A DNA stretch of 64,000 nt from Homarus americanus (GCF_018991925.1 NW_024732238.1:8202642-8266641); one strand, 5' to 3'; counted from the stretch's first letter, positions 17,950-37,937 are shown. Translations and numbers: made by a program. The notes: generated by a model from the letters alone, not told the origin.

Positions 17950-18450
17950 CTGTGCTCTATTTGTTTAAAAATCTGTCAATCACTTGCTTGACAATAATTA
18001 TTTCCAATTCCAGAATAATCAGAGATACAACTTAAGGCACCCAGAGCTACTAAGACCACCCCCCCATGTGCTCCTCTCAGTCCCAGACCTCCATAAAATA
18101 TCACGGTGTGAAGGTGTGGAACAACTTACCCCCACCCATCCGAGCAAAGACTACGCTCCCTTCCTTTAAATCATCTCTTAAAAAATATCTATTGTCTCAG
18201 TATTAATATTTTTTTGTAATTCCTACTTTATGTACCTGCTTTTATTGTACCACTAAAACCGTTATATCATAAATTGTCATGTAGATGGAAAGAAATTATC
18301 ATTGCATTAATTATAGTTGCCGATTAGACAAGGATACTGACAGCTCTGTCCTCTTTTTCCACATTAATATAACCCATGTTGTACTGCTTCCCTTGCTTAT
18401 CATATTTATATATTTCAACACCAATGTAAAATATGTATATACTTGTACTA

Positions 18451-18776
18451 CAGGTTGACAACCCTTTATCCGAAATTCCGAAAACCGAAAAGCTCTGAAC
18501 ACCAATTTTTTTTTTTTTAACAGGGATTAGCCGATCGGGGCCTGGGGGCAAAAATGTAATAGTAATAATAATTATAATAATAATTATTCATAGTAAATAA
18601 AAAATTTAATACAAAATACACCCAAATAAAATAATAATGATAATAATAATAATAATAAAATATAATAATAAAATTAATAATAATAACAATAATACTGTGA
18701 TAATAAAATAATAATAATTAAGAAATACACGAATGAAAAAAAGATAAAAAGTGAGAAACACGACCTAGACCTAAGA

Positions 18777-18824
<48 letters not shown>

Positions 18825-18986
18825 ATTATTATATTTTCACCCCCCAGGCCCAAATGTGGGTCAGTGACTTGTGCCCGGGTGGGCTAATACACACACAAAA
18901 AAAACTAACCATTCTGTAAACCGAAAAATTCCGAATTCTGAAATGCCTCTGGCCCCAAGGATTTCGGATAAGGGATTGTCAACCTG
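18451..18986. mobile_element. Family E pogo/Tigger-type MITE
   Basis: TIRs are CAGGTTGACAACCCTTTATC and (reversed) CAGGTTGACAATCCCTTATC, flanked by TA. Both arms include the CCCAGGCCC-GATGTGGGTC block in opposite orientations, and the core is made of AAT/ATT runs. It is inserted in the 3' tail of the LINE fragment. Confidence 0.85.
18778..18832. repeat. (TTA)n microsatellite
   Basis: TTA/ATT trinucleotide run inside the family E element. Confidence 0.9.
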
Positions 18987-19326
18987 TATACTTATAATGT
19001 AAATGTAAAAAATAAATAAATAAATAAATATTGAATTGATAACCGTGGTAACATTCTGATATGTTCTTACTACCACCATGCTATGTGTACTATTCCAGAT
19101 GATACTAAATGTTACATAATACTTACCTGAGATAAATGTACAGTATATATCGGGGGCCTAAAAGAGAGCTCAGGATCTCAATGGGCTTAACCATATTAAT
19201 ATTATGATTTTTAATTGATTCTGTATCTGTTTCTCTGGCTAAATAAACTGTTTCAATATCAATATAAATTAATATCAATATCAAATATACCATGGCCAAA
19301 TCAATGTGCTTCTTGTATGATTCTAT

Positions 19327-19354
19327 TGTGTGTGTGTGTGTGTGTGTGTGTGTG
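19327..19354. repeat. (TG)n microsatellite
   Basis: Fourteen TG units in JNK intron 4. Confidence 0.95.
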
Positions 19355-19709
19355 AGCAACATTCAAGCAAAATGTCTTGTGGGCCTAACTCAGATGTCTG
19401 GTGGGCCACAGGTTGTCCATCAATGATGTGTAGTGATGAAGCACATCCATATAAAGTGTAAGTACTGGACAGAATCTTTAACAACTACACAGTTGTGGGA
19501 TGAGAACCAAAATTTAATATACAGAAATATCCTGAAAACAGCCAAGAAATAAAGACTGTCCTGAAAACATTTAAGATTTGATTTCCTGAATTCAAAATCA
19601 TTAAGGGGAAAGCTCTTGTGGGACGAAAAATGTTGTGGAGAAAGTTTCTGGTAACTCAGCATCAAGACTCTATAGATTAAAAGAGTTTGCCCTGAGAATT
19701 TCAGCAATA

Positions 19710-20241
19710 CAGGTTGTTCATAAAAGAGCTGAACAATTTGATTCTTTAATCATTAATATTTTCCATACGAATTAAGACAAAACTAGAACTATGTGTAAAC
19801 GATAGAGTAACTATCAAAGTTTATTAATAATCAGTTTGTTTGATTACTGACTGATTGATTGAGGATTAATTTTACTGATATCACTGGATTGGTTGTGATG
19901 GACCTATCCTTTGGCCTCCAAGATGACTGGACTTATACCATTGGATTTCTTCCTCTGGGGTTTTGTTAGAGACGTTGTGTACAAGACCAAGTTTGTCAAC
20001 ATCCACGGACTACGAATCAGGGTCAGGGATGGGTGATGCTGGCAAGCTTGAACGTACATGGCAAAAAAGTGAAGATTGATTGAGTGTTGTAAGGTGACCA
20101 ATGGCGCACATGTTCAAGTGTATTAAACATGTATGAAAAACTTTAATAGTTGCTCTATTGCTTACACTTAACTTTAGCTTTACTGTATTAGTATAGAAAA
20201 TATTAAAGAATCAAATCATTCAGATCTTTTATGAACACCCT
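19710..20241 (+). mobile_element. Mariner-like (DDE_3 type) relic
   Basis: The left end CAGGTTGTTCATAAAAGAGC and the reversed right end AGGGTGTTCATAAAAGATCT are matching inverted repeats, each continuing into a GATTTGATTCTTTAATATTT-like stretch, with TA flanks. Inside, the plus strand at about 19880-20115 reads a degenerate end of a Tc1/mariner transposase: a PLASKMTGLIPLDFFLWGFV segment, then DVVYKTK and finally RLIECCKVTNGAH. Only the last catalytic block and C-terminus remain, with several stops. It is a small deletion derivative about 0.53 kb long. Confidence 0.75.
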
Positions 20242-20757
20242 ATATATCAGGCAAGGTTAAGTAGGCTTATTATATTCACATCTTACAAATGACCCCTGAA
20301 TTATGAACTAATCAAAAGCACTTGATAAAGGTTTATTATTCTTAACCTAAAACAATTCACTATGAACTGTAATGAAAATGTTGACCTGAATCTTAAAAGA
20401 AAATAATAATAATTTCTACACATCACACAAATCAAAAAAAATTTCAATTGACAAACACTGAGGACAACAGGAATGACAAACATTGATTTATAAAGAAGTC
20501 CAAAGTAATTTTGACACATACATACTCGTATATAATCTTAAATGTATTAATCACCACATAAATACGACATATATTAAGAGCACTATGAAACTGAAGTTGT
20601 GCACTGATATTAATAGTAAATGATCCAAGAAAACAGGTAATATATAAACCCTCTGAAAAGGAGGTATGACAGATATAAGGCACCCCAGTGAATTACTCAT
20701 GAACCTATGAAGACATAAACAATTAATTCGCATGCAGAAAAAAAATATTAAATAATA
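20242..20757. other. JNK intron 4; nothing recognised
   Basis: AT-rich sequence between the mariner relic and the family F element. No feature is supported. Confidence 0.5.
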
Positions 20758-21089
20758 CAGGTTGTACCTCTCTAGTCCGGCATTCTGTGGTCCGGAAACT
20801 CCCGTGGTCCGGAACGATTTTAGTTTGTCCAATAGGTAGATAGGCAGCTTTTTTTTTTTTTTTTTTTACTTATCTGAATTATTATTACAGGAGTATTAAA
20901 TTTTTGCCCCTCAGGCCCCAATGTGGGTCAGTGACCTATGCCCGGGTGGGCTAATCCCCTTAAAAAACAAAAAAAATAAAACAAAGCCGCGGGAAATTAA
21001 GGTTTGTTTACATCCGGCAGTTCGGCTGCTCTCTCTCTCTCTCTCTCTGCTTGTCTATACAGAGTACAACATTTAACCCTTCAATATAT

Positions 21090-21880
21090 ATATGAGCAGT
21101 AAATAAGTGTTGCTTTCATATTCTTATGTAGAGTAATGACGATATGTTTTCACATGTGCACACTTACATACGCGCAGTCTCACTTTTTTTTAACCATTAA
21201 TAGTTAGCTACTTATATTGTTCCATTTATTAACATTAAATAACATTACAGGTACTTCAAACAGCCATATTAATTTTTTTACATTAATTTTACTACAGCTA
21301 AAAATCAGGGTCTTATTTTCTTCAGTTTTATATGTAGAACCAATCAGTCGCTGGTTTCGTAAGCTTTAACATAAACAATGCCGGCAGCCGTCTCGTCTCC
21401 TCTAATATTCGACGTATTATTAATAAATTGTATTGTTAATTTTGCACACACAAACATTAATTCAATAAAAAGAAATTCAGAAACATTAATTAAATTATAT
21501 ATGAACAGTAAATAAGTGTTGCTTTCATATTCTTATGTAAAGTAATGACGATATGTTTTCACGTGTGCGCATGCGCACTTACATACGCGATCTCTCTTTT
21601 TTCCTTACCATTATCGTTAGCTACTTCTATTGTTCCATTTATTTCCATTTATTAACATTAAATAACATTACTTAAAACAACCATATTAATTTTACTACAG
21701 CTACAGCCAAGGTCTTATTTTCTTTAGTTTTATATGTAGAACCAGTCAGTCACTGGTTTTGTAATCAATGAAAACAATGCTGTGTCATTTCCTCGTGTGT
21801 TTTAATATTCTACGTATTATTAACGAATTGTATTGCTCATTTTGCACACATAAACATTAATTCAATAAAAAAGACATTCA
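21090..21880. repeat. Tandem duplication of about 409 bp inside the family F element
   Basis: The segment beginning TATGAGCAGTAAATAAGTGT at 21091 recurs as TATGAACAGTAAATAAGTGT about 409 bp later. Both copies run on through CGATATGTTTTCAC to the AATTCAATAAAAA-type end. Confidence 0.8.
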
Positions 21881-22101
21881 GTAATAAACAATAATGAATC
21901 TTTTGTACATAAGAGAAATGACGCTGTTTACACGATTATGCCCGTCGTCTGCACGTCGGCGGGCCGTTCAAACCCGTCGAAATTCAAGTTTCCACCGTCA
22001 AAATTTTTATTTATTTATTTTTTTGTGTTCCAATAAAATACGTTAAGAATTAAAAACTCGCGAAATTTGAGAAGCTACTATACGACATTTAACCCTTCAA
22101 T

Positions 22102-22185
22102 ATGTCTTCAAAGAGACCATGATGCAGAAAAAGTGGTGTTAGTGCTTCCAAGCATGAGCACAAGTCACTATCTATCCAGGAAAAG
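22102..22185 (+). pseudogene. Tigger/pogo transposase N-terminal remnant
   Basis: A 28-codon remnant starting MSSKRP with an in-frame TGA next, then CRKSGVSASKHEHKSLSIQEK. This is the low-complexity start and first helix of a CENP-B-like DNA-binding domain. It sits next to the right TIR of the family F element, in the position expected for the transposase start. Confidence 0.5.
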
Positions 22186-22250
22186 GGTGAATTTCCATGG
22201 TCCGGCACCGGTCAGGTCCCGAGGTTGCCGGACTAGAGAGGTACAACCTG

Positions 22251-24580
22251 TATAGCAACAGTGCCGTGTACAGTAGAAGGCATATACCGGCAAAACATAC
22301 AATGCATATCTGCCAACACACAAAATCCTTAACACAATATTCAAAGTAAGGAATTTCAGTGATGAAGAGATCAAGATATGCGAGGGATTTCTGCCTAGAG
22401 TGGAATACCTGAACAGGAAAAAGAACAGTGGTTGATTAAAGAACATTAAATTGTATGTATGCTTCTTCACTACAAAATGCTTCTTCACTGGTAAAAATCA
22501 TGGTCGAAAACATTTAAAACACTTTTGTGTAGTGTGTCATGCACCATAGCAGGGATCACCACAGGAGTGCAGTATACTGTACAAGGTTAGGGGTATGCAA
22601 TGAAGTTTAGTGTCAGGATGAGGAATCAAACAAATAGAACAAAAGTAAGCAAAAACATCTGATAAACACTAGGGTAATTGGGAGTAATTATTTATTCTTT
22701 CACCAATAAATTAGAAAAAAAGGCCAAAATTTACAACTTCACTGATTGTATGAAGTTTGATGAGTGACCTAACAATTTTACTGTGTACTAAAATTATGCA
22801 AAGTGAGAAGAAAACCAAATTTGACATACCCACATGCTTAAATGTTAACCATTGTGGTGAACCCTGTATAGCAACCACAAGCTAACACATGAAAGCAGCC
22901 TTGGATTACTCAGTTGTGCTCAGTACAAATATCTACCTAACTGGAAGAAGATAATTTCTAATTACTCATCTATTCATAAATGTTTTAACTTTAAGGAAAA
23001 ACCTTAAAATTTTATTCACTCTAAGAGAAAATTATCAGGAAGAAAAAAGGCTTCAAACTGCTCTATCCCTAATTGATGCAGAAAAGAAGCACGACTCATC
23101 ACTTACAAAGCAGAGCTACAACCAACAATAAGATCAGATGGTATGGATACCATTCTAATAAGAAAAACAGTCCTGAAGCATTACATAGCTTTTCTCCCAT
23201 ATAGTTGCTATCCTGATCACAAAAGCCTCTTTTGTGCCCAGAAAAAGGCTATCTGGGTCCATTGAAAAATACAATTAAAAAAATAAATAAATATGAAAAT
23301 CCGTTTAACATAGAGCATGGGGAGACCCACCAGCCATTCTGTTTGCGCTAACTCCTCACCGCCTGCTACCAGCACATCCTTGTCAGTTTTTGCTATGGCC
23401 AGCCAGAAAAAGGTCAATTTAGGAGAGAGAGGGTGTAAGATAATAAGGGATATATCCCCTACTATCAGGATAAGACCTATGTGGGAGAAAAAAGTCTCAT
23501 GGGTCAAAACTGTTTTCCTTCCTGATGCATTACACTGATCACTGGAGTCTAATGCAAGAGAAATAGTCAGCTTAAAGGAGATGGACAAAGAGGACAGGAG
23601 TATTATATTGTCATGACTTATTCCCACTGTATGGCAAGTATTTCAAAAAGTCTCTCAGGCCTAAAAAGAGATTACCATACATGCTCCAAGGAAACTTTGT
23701 TTTTAATAGAGGCTTCAGAAATTTATATTCATAGCAGAATAATTTGTTGAACAAATCATACATTCAAAATATGATATGACCCAGATCTGTGAGGATTAAA
23801 AGACTTTAAATATCCTCTACAAAAACTGGAGAAAGGAAAGAAAACATTCATCATAAATCAGCAAGGAATAAAACATATATTATGTAGGGTCAATTCTGTC
23901 CAACATGATTAAAGGGGACAACTGGTACTTTTCATGTAATGAGGATGATGGAAACTATTTTAATAACATTTGGTTCTAATTCTCTCATCAAATTACAAAT
24001 GATAATAGGCATCTTGATTAATAGGAAAATTTGTGTAAACTAGCAACTGGAATATTACACAGAACACATACATACAAAACAGAAGACAAACACACCTACA
24101 AAACAGAGAAATACTTCAGTTGCATAAATACTCATGGATGAGAAACTGAACTGGACCCTTAATTTCAAAATGATCATAATTTGGGCATATTCATCATTTA
24201 ATTGTCTAGATAAGGAGACACTATCATTGATTCTGACACAAGGAGACGGAAATCCTTCTTTCTGGGCATTAACTGATGCTACCAGCCTGAAACACTGGTA
24301 CAAAAGATGACAGTTCAGTTTAATAATAATCAAGACTTTAAGCAAACTTGTGACTACAGCCAGTGTTTGACAAAAGTGCCACCATAGAACTCCAAGATGG
24401 CCAAATGTTGAAATATAGTTACCAAAAACAAGACTACAAAGCCCTTTATTTTTCAGGCAACCTCAACTAACCAATCTCAATCAAATCTAGCCAAACATTA
24501 CCTTAGGACTGCTAAATTAAATTTGGTTCAACTGCTCCGGACCATAATCTGCTAAGTGCCAAAACAGAAAATAGAGGAAA
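22251..24580. other. JNK intron 4; no gene recognised
   Basis: A 136-codon minus-strand frame at 23217-23627 has no recognisable domain or splice-site support and is not called. No repeats were identified. Confidence 0.5.
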
Positions 24581-25177
24581 ATGCTCAGGGAAGAATGTGT
24601 GACATGCAATAGTCTTTTCAGAGGACTTTCACCCACATGTACAGGTTCCCAATTAGCTCTCTTGACTTACCCAGGGGGACAGAGGAGAGGTTGGGGAATA
24701 CAATGCAATAGGATGAGGGTGTGTTTACCAGGAGCTGGGGTGGGGGATATAGTTGACAGGATGGACAATATCTTGTCTGGTAATGGGAACAAACCCATTA
24801 TCTGCCTTAGTGTAGGAGGCAATGATATTGGCCGGTGTAGGAGTGAGGAGTTTGTTGATAAGTTCAAGACAGCTATAGAACATATTAGATCGAAGGGAGG
24901 GATCCCTATCATATGTGGTGTCCTGCCTAGAAGGAGAGTTGGCAATGAATGGTTGTCAAGGGCAGTTGGTGTCAACGGCTGTCTTGACAGATATTGCAAG
25001 TCAATATCAGTCCCATTCATTGACAACTGGGACAAATTGTACGGCAGAAGGGACATTTATGCTAGGGATGGGGTGCATCTGTTTGGGGAAGGTGTGGCAA
25101 CCCTGGCTGGCTCTCTTGAGAGGGCAGTTCAAAAGAATGTCGAAGTCTTAAACTGCTATGGGAACATATGGACATAG
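24581..25177 (+). pseudogene. CR1-like LINE ORF1 (SGNH esterase), 5' incomplete
   Basis: The plus-strand frame carries CLPGAGVGDIVDRMDNILSG, the SGNH block III LSVGGNDIGR, a CGVLPRRRVGNEWLSRAVGV segment and the block V DGVHLFGEG with its D-x-x-H. These are the hallmarks of the esterase-like ORF1 of CR1-type non-LTR elements, whose role in retrotransposition is not settled. The block I serine region (GDS) is not seen; it should lie upstream, where the sequence is no longer recognisable, so the element is 5'-truncated or diverged. The stop overlaps the ORF2 start within ATGGACATAG (25168-25177). Confidence 0.8.
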
Positions 25178-25660
25178 AGGTGGAGGAGACTGCAGTGGGA
25201 GCGGGTAAACAGAGTGAAAGACTACAGGGACATAGCGCTAACAATGATGAAAAAACTAAATTAGGCAGGGAGTTAACACCTAAACGCGTCAAAGAGAGGA
25301 CTCGGAACACGACTAACTTAAATGTCTACTATGCAAACAGTAGGAGTATGAGAAACAAAATGGATGAAATCAGGGCGTTGGTATGTACGGAAAAAATCAA
25401 TATAATAGCATTCACCGAAACATGGATAAACCTAGACTCACGTGAGTTACCTGCCGAATATCAAATTGCAGGTTAAAATTATTCCATACCGATAGGCAGA
25501 TTAGGAAAGGAGGCGGAGTAGCAATCTATGTCAGGGATAATCTGAAGTGTGAAATAAATAAGGAAATAAAAACTGAACTGAATCCAAAAACAATTTGGAG
25601 GGAATTAATCGATGATAGAGAAAAATTAATCACAGGAGGCAGTTACCAAAAAGGGAGGTA

Positions 25661-26240
25661 CAGGTTGACAACCCTTTATCCGAAATTCCGAAAACCGAAA
25701 AGCTCTGAAAACAGAATTTTTTTTTTGTGGGGCAATTTTTTTTTTTTTTTTTTCAACAGGGATTAGCCCACCCGGGCATAGATCACTGACCCACATCAGG
25801 GCCTGGGGGTCGAAACTGTAATAGTAATAATAATATAATAAAAATTATTCATAGTAAATAAAAATTAAAAAAAAATACACCAAAATAAAATAATATAACA
25901 TTAATAATAATAGTACTGTAATAATAATAAAATTAATAAAAATAAACATAATACAGGAGTACTGTAATAATAAAATAATAATTATAATAATAATAAAGAA
26001 ATACAAGAATGAAAAAAAGATCAAAAGTGAGAAACACGACCTACACCTATGAATTATTATTATTATTATTATAATTTTTATGATATTTTCGCCCCACAGG
26101 CCCTGATGTGGGTTAGTGATCTATGCCCTGGTGGGCTAATACACATTAAAAAAAAAAACTAACCATTCTGAAAACCGAAAAATTCCAAAATCCGAAATGC
26201 CTCTGGCTCCAAGGATTTCGGATGAGGGATTGTCAACCTG
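25661..26240. mobile_element. Family E MITE inserted in the LINE endonuclease region
   Basis: TIRs are CAGGTTGACAACCCTTTATC and (reversed) CAGGTTGACAATCCCTCATC, flanked by TA. The body matches the copy at 18451-18986: opposite CCCACCCGGGCA-type blocks, poly(T)/poly(A) runs and an AAT-rich core. Confidence 0.85.
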
Positions 26241-26244
26241 TACT

Positions 26245-27018
<774 letters not shown>

Positions 27019-28954
27019 CTCCTTATCTTGATAGAGTTAATGAACGACTTGTTTGGGATGAAATGCACAGGGCTTCCAGACATAGCAACACCTCTATAGT
27101 AGGAGACTTTAACTTTAGCCAAATAGATTGGATCAACCTTACAGGTAACTCAGAATCAGAGGATTTTCTTGAAACAATTCAGAACTGTTTCTTAAGTCAA
27201 CATATAACCGAACCCACCCGGGGTAATAATACTACAGATTTAGTTCTGTCAAACAGAGAAAACCTCATTAGTAATGTCGAGGTAGGGAACGAACTTGCCA
27301 ACAGCGATCACAAAGAAATAAGATTTCAATTAAAATTTCAGAAAGGCAAACTTTGATAGGTTGAAAAGGCAGCTGAGAGAAGGGGTATTACGTTTGGGGA
27401 TGGATTACATGACCTCACGTGAGGAGACCTCACACAATGTATCCACAGAGGGCGACCTCACTTTACCTGGAGATCTGACAACAATATCCTCACCAAATAT
27501 GACGGTTGAGGATGACCTGATCACGAGATCTGAGGTTGACGAGTTCCACAACAATTTAAATAATGAGTTTCTTAATACACAAAGACAGAACATACCGTAC
27601 AGAAAACTCAGATCAGACAACAATGACCCTAAATGGATAAAAAAATTATTTAAAGAATATTATTGGACAAAGGAAGGCTAAAGGTAGGAGAATAAATCGT
27701 GGTGAAGTTTACCTCCGCGATTATTATAAGGTTTTGGTCAGTAGGGTTAAGACCGAGATAAGAAAAAAAGAGGAATAATGAACTGAAGGTAGCAAGGGAG
27801 GCAAAGTCAAACCGCAAGGGATTCTTTCAAATGTATCACACTAAAACATGAGAAAAGATTGGACCAATACAGTCAGATACCGGTGAGCTAACTGATAACG
27901 ACGGAGAAATGAGAAATAATCTGAATAAATATTTTTCAACAGTTTTCACCACAGAAAATTTGAACGTGATACCCAAGGCACCGACTCTATACAGAGATAG
28001 TGAAGAAAATAGAATAAGCGAGATAGTAGTGACTGGTAACGATGTTAGTAAACAAATAGACAATTTAAAGCCTAATAAGTCACCAGGTCCCGATGGGATA
28101 TTTACCAGAGTATTTAAGGAATGTAAGGAAGAACTTAGTATGCTCTTAGCAAAATTGTTTAACATGTCCTTAAAAACGGTGGCAGTACCAGAATCTTGGA
28201 GGATAGCGAATGTAATACCGATTTTCAAGAAGGGAGATAGATCACTATCCTCTAACTACCGTCCAATCAGCTTAACAACAATTGCAGGCAACTTATTAGA
28301 AGCAATAGTTTCCAACTCTATTCAAAATAACCTGGAGAAGCACAAGTTGATCAATGATTCCCAACATGGCTTCACAAGCAGGCGTTCATGACTAACTAAT
28401 CTATTAAAAAAATTTTCAGCTGTTTTCGAATCAGTGGACGAGAGACGCGACTATGATGTGGTATATCTTGACTTTAGCAAAGCCTTCGACAGAGTCCTCC
28501 ACAAAAGACTAATAAGAAAAGTGAAGGCTCATGGCATTGGAGGAGATATTCTATAATGGATTAGTGCGTGGTTACAGGACATAAAACAACGAGTGAGCAT
28601 TAACGGCACTAAATCCGATTGGAGTAACGTCACAAATGGAGTACCCCAAGGCTCAGTATTTGGACCATTATCATTTATTATATTTATAAACGACATAGAT
28701 ATCGGCGTAGACGGCAACATAAGTAAATTTGCTGATGACACTAAAATTGGGCGAGTAATTAAATCTGACGAGGACTCCGCAAAACTACAGGAAGATCTAA
28801 AAAAATTTTGAATGGTCTGAAAAATGGCAGATGAAATTCAATGTGGACAAATGTAAAGTACTTAGTCTAGGAGATGTAAACAGAGAAACCAGATATCAGA
28901 TGAACAAAAATATTAAAGAGAAGTCTGAATGTGAGAAAGATTTAAGAGTACAGT

Positions 28955-29265
28955 AATGATAAGTAGGAATCTTATGCCGCCTGGGAAGATATTGGAAGCA
29001 TAATTTATTGTATTGTCTGATGGTAGACCTTGCTGTCATATGGCATCACAAAAATTGTGACCAAGTTCCAGGTTGCTGATCTGACTTTCTGCCTCATTTA
29101 CACACAATTGTAGGGTCTCAATTGTTTCTTCTACTATTGACAACACAACATACATATATTGTTTCTCACTTTTTATTTTTTTTTATTTATTTTTTTTTAC
29201 TATTATTATTACAGATCAGGGACCTATGCCTGGGTGGGCTGATTCCCGTAAAAAAAAAGAAGCCA
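28955..29265 (+). repeat. SINE-like dispersed unit, copy 2, with A-rich end
   Basis: Interrupts the LINE ORF2 between its SECEKDLRV and CVFARNKANK segments. It starts near CGCCTGGGAAGATATTGG and ends GGGCTGATTCCCGTAAAAAA. The A-rich terminus suggests a retroposed copy. No Pol III A/B boxes were evident. Confidence 0.6.
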
Positions 29266-29817
29266 AGTAAACAATGTGTATTTGCTCGAAACAAGGCTAA
29301 TAAAGTACTTGGGTTCATACAAAGGAGTGTTAGTTACAAGACTAGAGAGGTCATCGTGAAACTATATCTTGCGCTTGTGAGACCTCACTTGGATTACGCA
29401 GTTCAATTCTGGTCACCGTATTACAGAATGGATATAGAATACCTATAAAGAATTCAATGGAGAATGACAAGACTAATCCCAGGCATTAGGAACCTCGAGT
29501 ACAGAGACAGGTTATAGAATCTTAATTTGCACTCCCTCGAGAGTCGTAGAGTGAGGGGCAATATGATTGAGGTGTATAAATGGAAATCAGGGCTGAACAA
29601 AGGTGACATAACAAAAGTACTCAAACTACCCAACCAGGAACGAACTCGTAACAATGGTTTAAAATTAGACAAATTTAGATTTAGGTGCGAAATAGGTAAA
29701 CATTGGTTTAGAAATAGAGTAGTGGATGAGTGGAACAAGTTACCAAACATCATTATTTACTCGAATAGCTTCAAACATAGGTTGGATAGATATACGAGTA
29801 TTAGGGGTTGGGTATAA

Positions 29818-29881
29818 ATGGGACTGCCCAGTGTGGGTCAATTGGCCCCCTGCAGTTTCCTCCATTCTTATGTTCTTATAT
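29818..29881 (+). other. LINE 3' UTR with short octamer-like tail
   Basis: After the ORF2 stop the short 3' region ends CATTCTTATGTTCTTATATG, where TTCTTATG is repeated. CR1 elements characteristically end in a few copies of an 8-bp repeat rather than poly(A), so this supports the CR1 assignment. Confidence 0.55.
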
Positions 29882-30045
29882 GGCAGGTTATGGTTATTTG
29901 ATATAGTACAGTACAGTTGTTGACTTCCGGGTGATGCTCAAACACTGGCTGTCTTACCACAAGACAATTAGATAACTTATCTAGAAATTACTATGATAAT
30001 AATTTAATGATTTTATAAATTTTATTAACAAGGTCAACCCACATA

Positions 30046-31642
<1,597 letters not shown>

Positions 31643-32594
31643 TAACCATGGAAAATGGCTGTATAACAATGATGATGAGAATGATGTTGATGATGATATT
31701 AATTATCATGATATAATACCAAGCTTATTTCATCTTAAAGAATGAACATCAAATGGGCTTTTTTAGATGCCAGTCATCATAAGCCTCAACTTAACCCATT
31801 ATGATAGGACGGGTCCTCAAATCTAAGGGTTGTGTCAGGATAATGTGAGGCGAGGAAAGCCTGTGAAAGAGGGTCTATAAGGTACCAAAACATTAGGGTC
31901 AAAGGAAGTGGGTACCACTTGAATAAATGTTTTCAGCATACAGTATAATACCAACATAGCTTCATTTTCAATAATAATAAATGCAGTATCTATCTAATAA
32001 ATGTACTAAAGGAAAGAAATGTAAATAGAACTTTTAAATGGATTAAGTTTTGTTACATAGCCTCTCATTCCCTGCCATGTCCAAGATGTGTACACAACAT
32101 GTGTACATGCAGCATTATTTCCACCATGGTCAGTAACTTAGGTTCAGCAGTTAACCTAACCCTTAAATAATTTTTCAATGTCAAAGACAAGCAAATGTGA
32201 AACCAGTCTATCAAGTACACTACAGAATTGCCACACTATATATGGTATACTGTAGTAAAATTAATAACTGTGATGATGTGATGGGGTGAATGTGCCAGAC
32301 ATTCACTGGGTCAGCTACTTTGAAGACTTTATAGAATAAACAGGTTGGCCTCACTGAAAAACACAAAGGTTCTTCTTCATCTGCTATATATATGTACAGC
32401 TGATTTGGAGTAACCAATAAGTATAATTGTAAAACCAATACAGGTACACCACCGATTTTCCGGTTCCAAAGCCTTGCCAGATTAGGACCAACCCAGGTCA
32501 GGTAATAATAATTCAACAATACACCTCTGACCCACTAATTATACACCTCCTCGGTCTCTAAAGCACTGTGGACCAATAGAAACTTAAATTGAAC
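31643..32594. other. JNK intron 4; nothing recognised
   Basis: Contains a short GATGATGA run near 31665. No coding or transposon signature is firm. Confidence 0.5.
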
Positions 32595-32870
32595 TATGTG
32601 ATTTTTATACTCAAATTAATCACAATCTTACAAGGATTCCAGCAGTGTAATTTATATTCTACTAAGTTTAGTCTGCAACATTTTATAAGATAAAAACTTT
32701 AAGCCTAAACTGCCTTCACCCTGGCTGTGAGGAAGGGAAGGAGGGGTGATGTTGACGTGTTGACAGCTGTCATGGAGAAGGATTTTTAGTTTTCCCTTAT
32801 AAAATGTCACTGAATTGACTTGGCAGTATATAATTTGCATTGCTGTAATCCTTGAAAGATAGTCAATTAT
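32595..32870. repeat. Isolated, diverged hairpin-unit copy
   Basis: ATACTCAAATTAATCACAAT-type arm and CCAGCAGTGTAATTTATATT on the left mirror TATATAATTTGCATTGCTGT on the right. These are the arms of the hairpin unit found in the family B, C and D elements, here without recognised TIRs. Confidence 0.5.
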
Positions 32871-35857
<2,987 letters not shown>

Positions 35858-36072
35858 GTACAGTTGGCCACAGGTACAGTGTTCCACATCTTGATGGCCT
35901 TCCAAACATGTGGCAATGTCCGAATCAGTCCAACCTTCTGTACAGATAGTCTATCTTATTGCCTAGCACAAATCTCGAGTACAGTACTAATATTACCCCA
36001 AAAATATAATGTTGGCCACATGTTTGGAAAGGCCACCAGGGGATGGAACATTATACCTGTAGGCAACTGTGC
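35858..36072. mobile_element. Foldback (inverted-repeat) element, about 215 bp
   Basis: Arms of about 65 bp mirror each other: GTACAGTTGGCCACAGGTAC, GTGTTCCA and TGGCCTTCCAAACATGTGGC on the left recur reversed on the right (ending GGCAACTGTGC). A unique spacer of about 85 bp separates them. No TA duplication is clear. Confidence 0.65.
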
Positions 36073-37875
<1,803 letters not shown>

Positions 37876-37913
37876 TCAAGTTATTAAAAAAAAAAAAAAT
37901 AAATAAATAAATT

Positions 37914-37937
37914 ATATATACTGTATATATATATATA

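Larger units (their letters stand above)
17984..19032 (+). pseudogene. LINE reverse-transcriptase C-terminus with 3' tail
   Basis: The plus-strand translation reads NNQRYNLRHPELLRPPPH, then after one frameshift near 18115 VWNNLPPPIRAKTTLPSFKS and LKKYLLSQY-stop (about 18202). This is the typical C-terminal end of a LINE ORF2. An AT-rich 3' region follows, ending in (TAAA)n at about 19009-19031. A pogo-type MITE (18451-18986) is inserted in that 3' region. The clade cannot be fixed from this fragment. It is 5'-truncated, as is usual for LINEs. Confidence 0.7.
20758..22250. mobile_element. Family F Tigger-type element, 1.5 kb
   Basis: TIRs CAGGTTGTACCTCTCTAGTC at both ends (near-perfect inverted repeats) with TA duplications. 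Near the right end, at 22102-22185 on the plus strand, ATG opens a Tigger/pogo-like N-terminus (SSKRP, stop, CRKSGVSASKHEHKSLSIQEK), which then jumps to the terminus. The middle is a tandem duplication of about 409 bp (21090-21880). The shared CCAGGCCCC-ATGTGGGTC block lies at 20900-20960. It is a non-autonomous derivative. Confidence 0.8.

Noticed and set aside
23217..23627. 136-codon minus-strand frame in JNK intron 4
   Set aside because: No recognisable domain, a tail of low-complexity Ile/Phe, and an overlapping plus-strand frame of similar quality.
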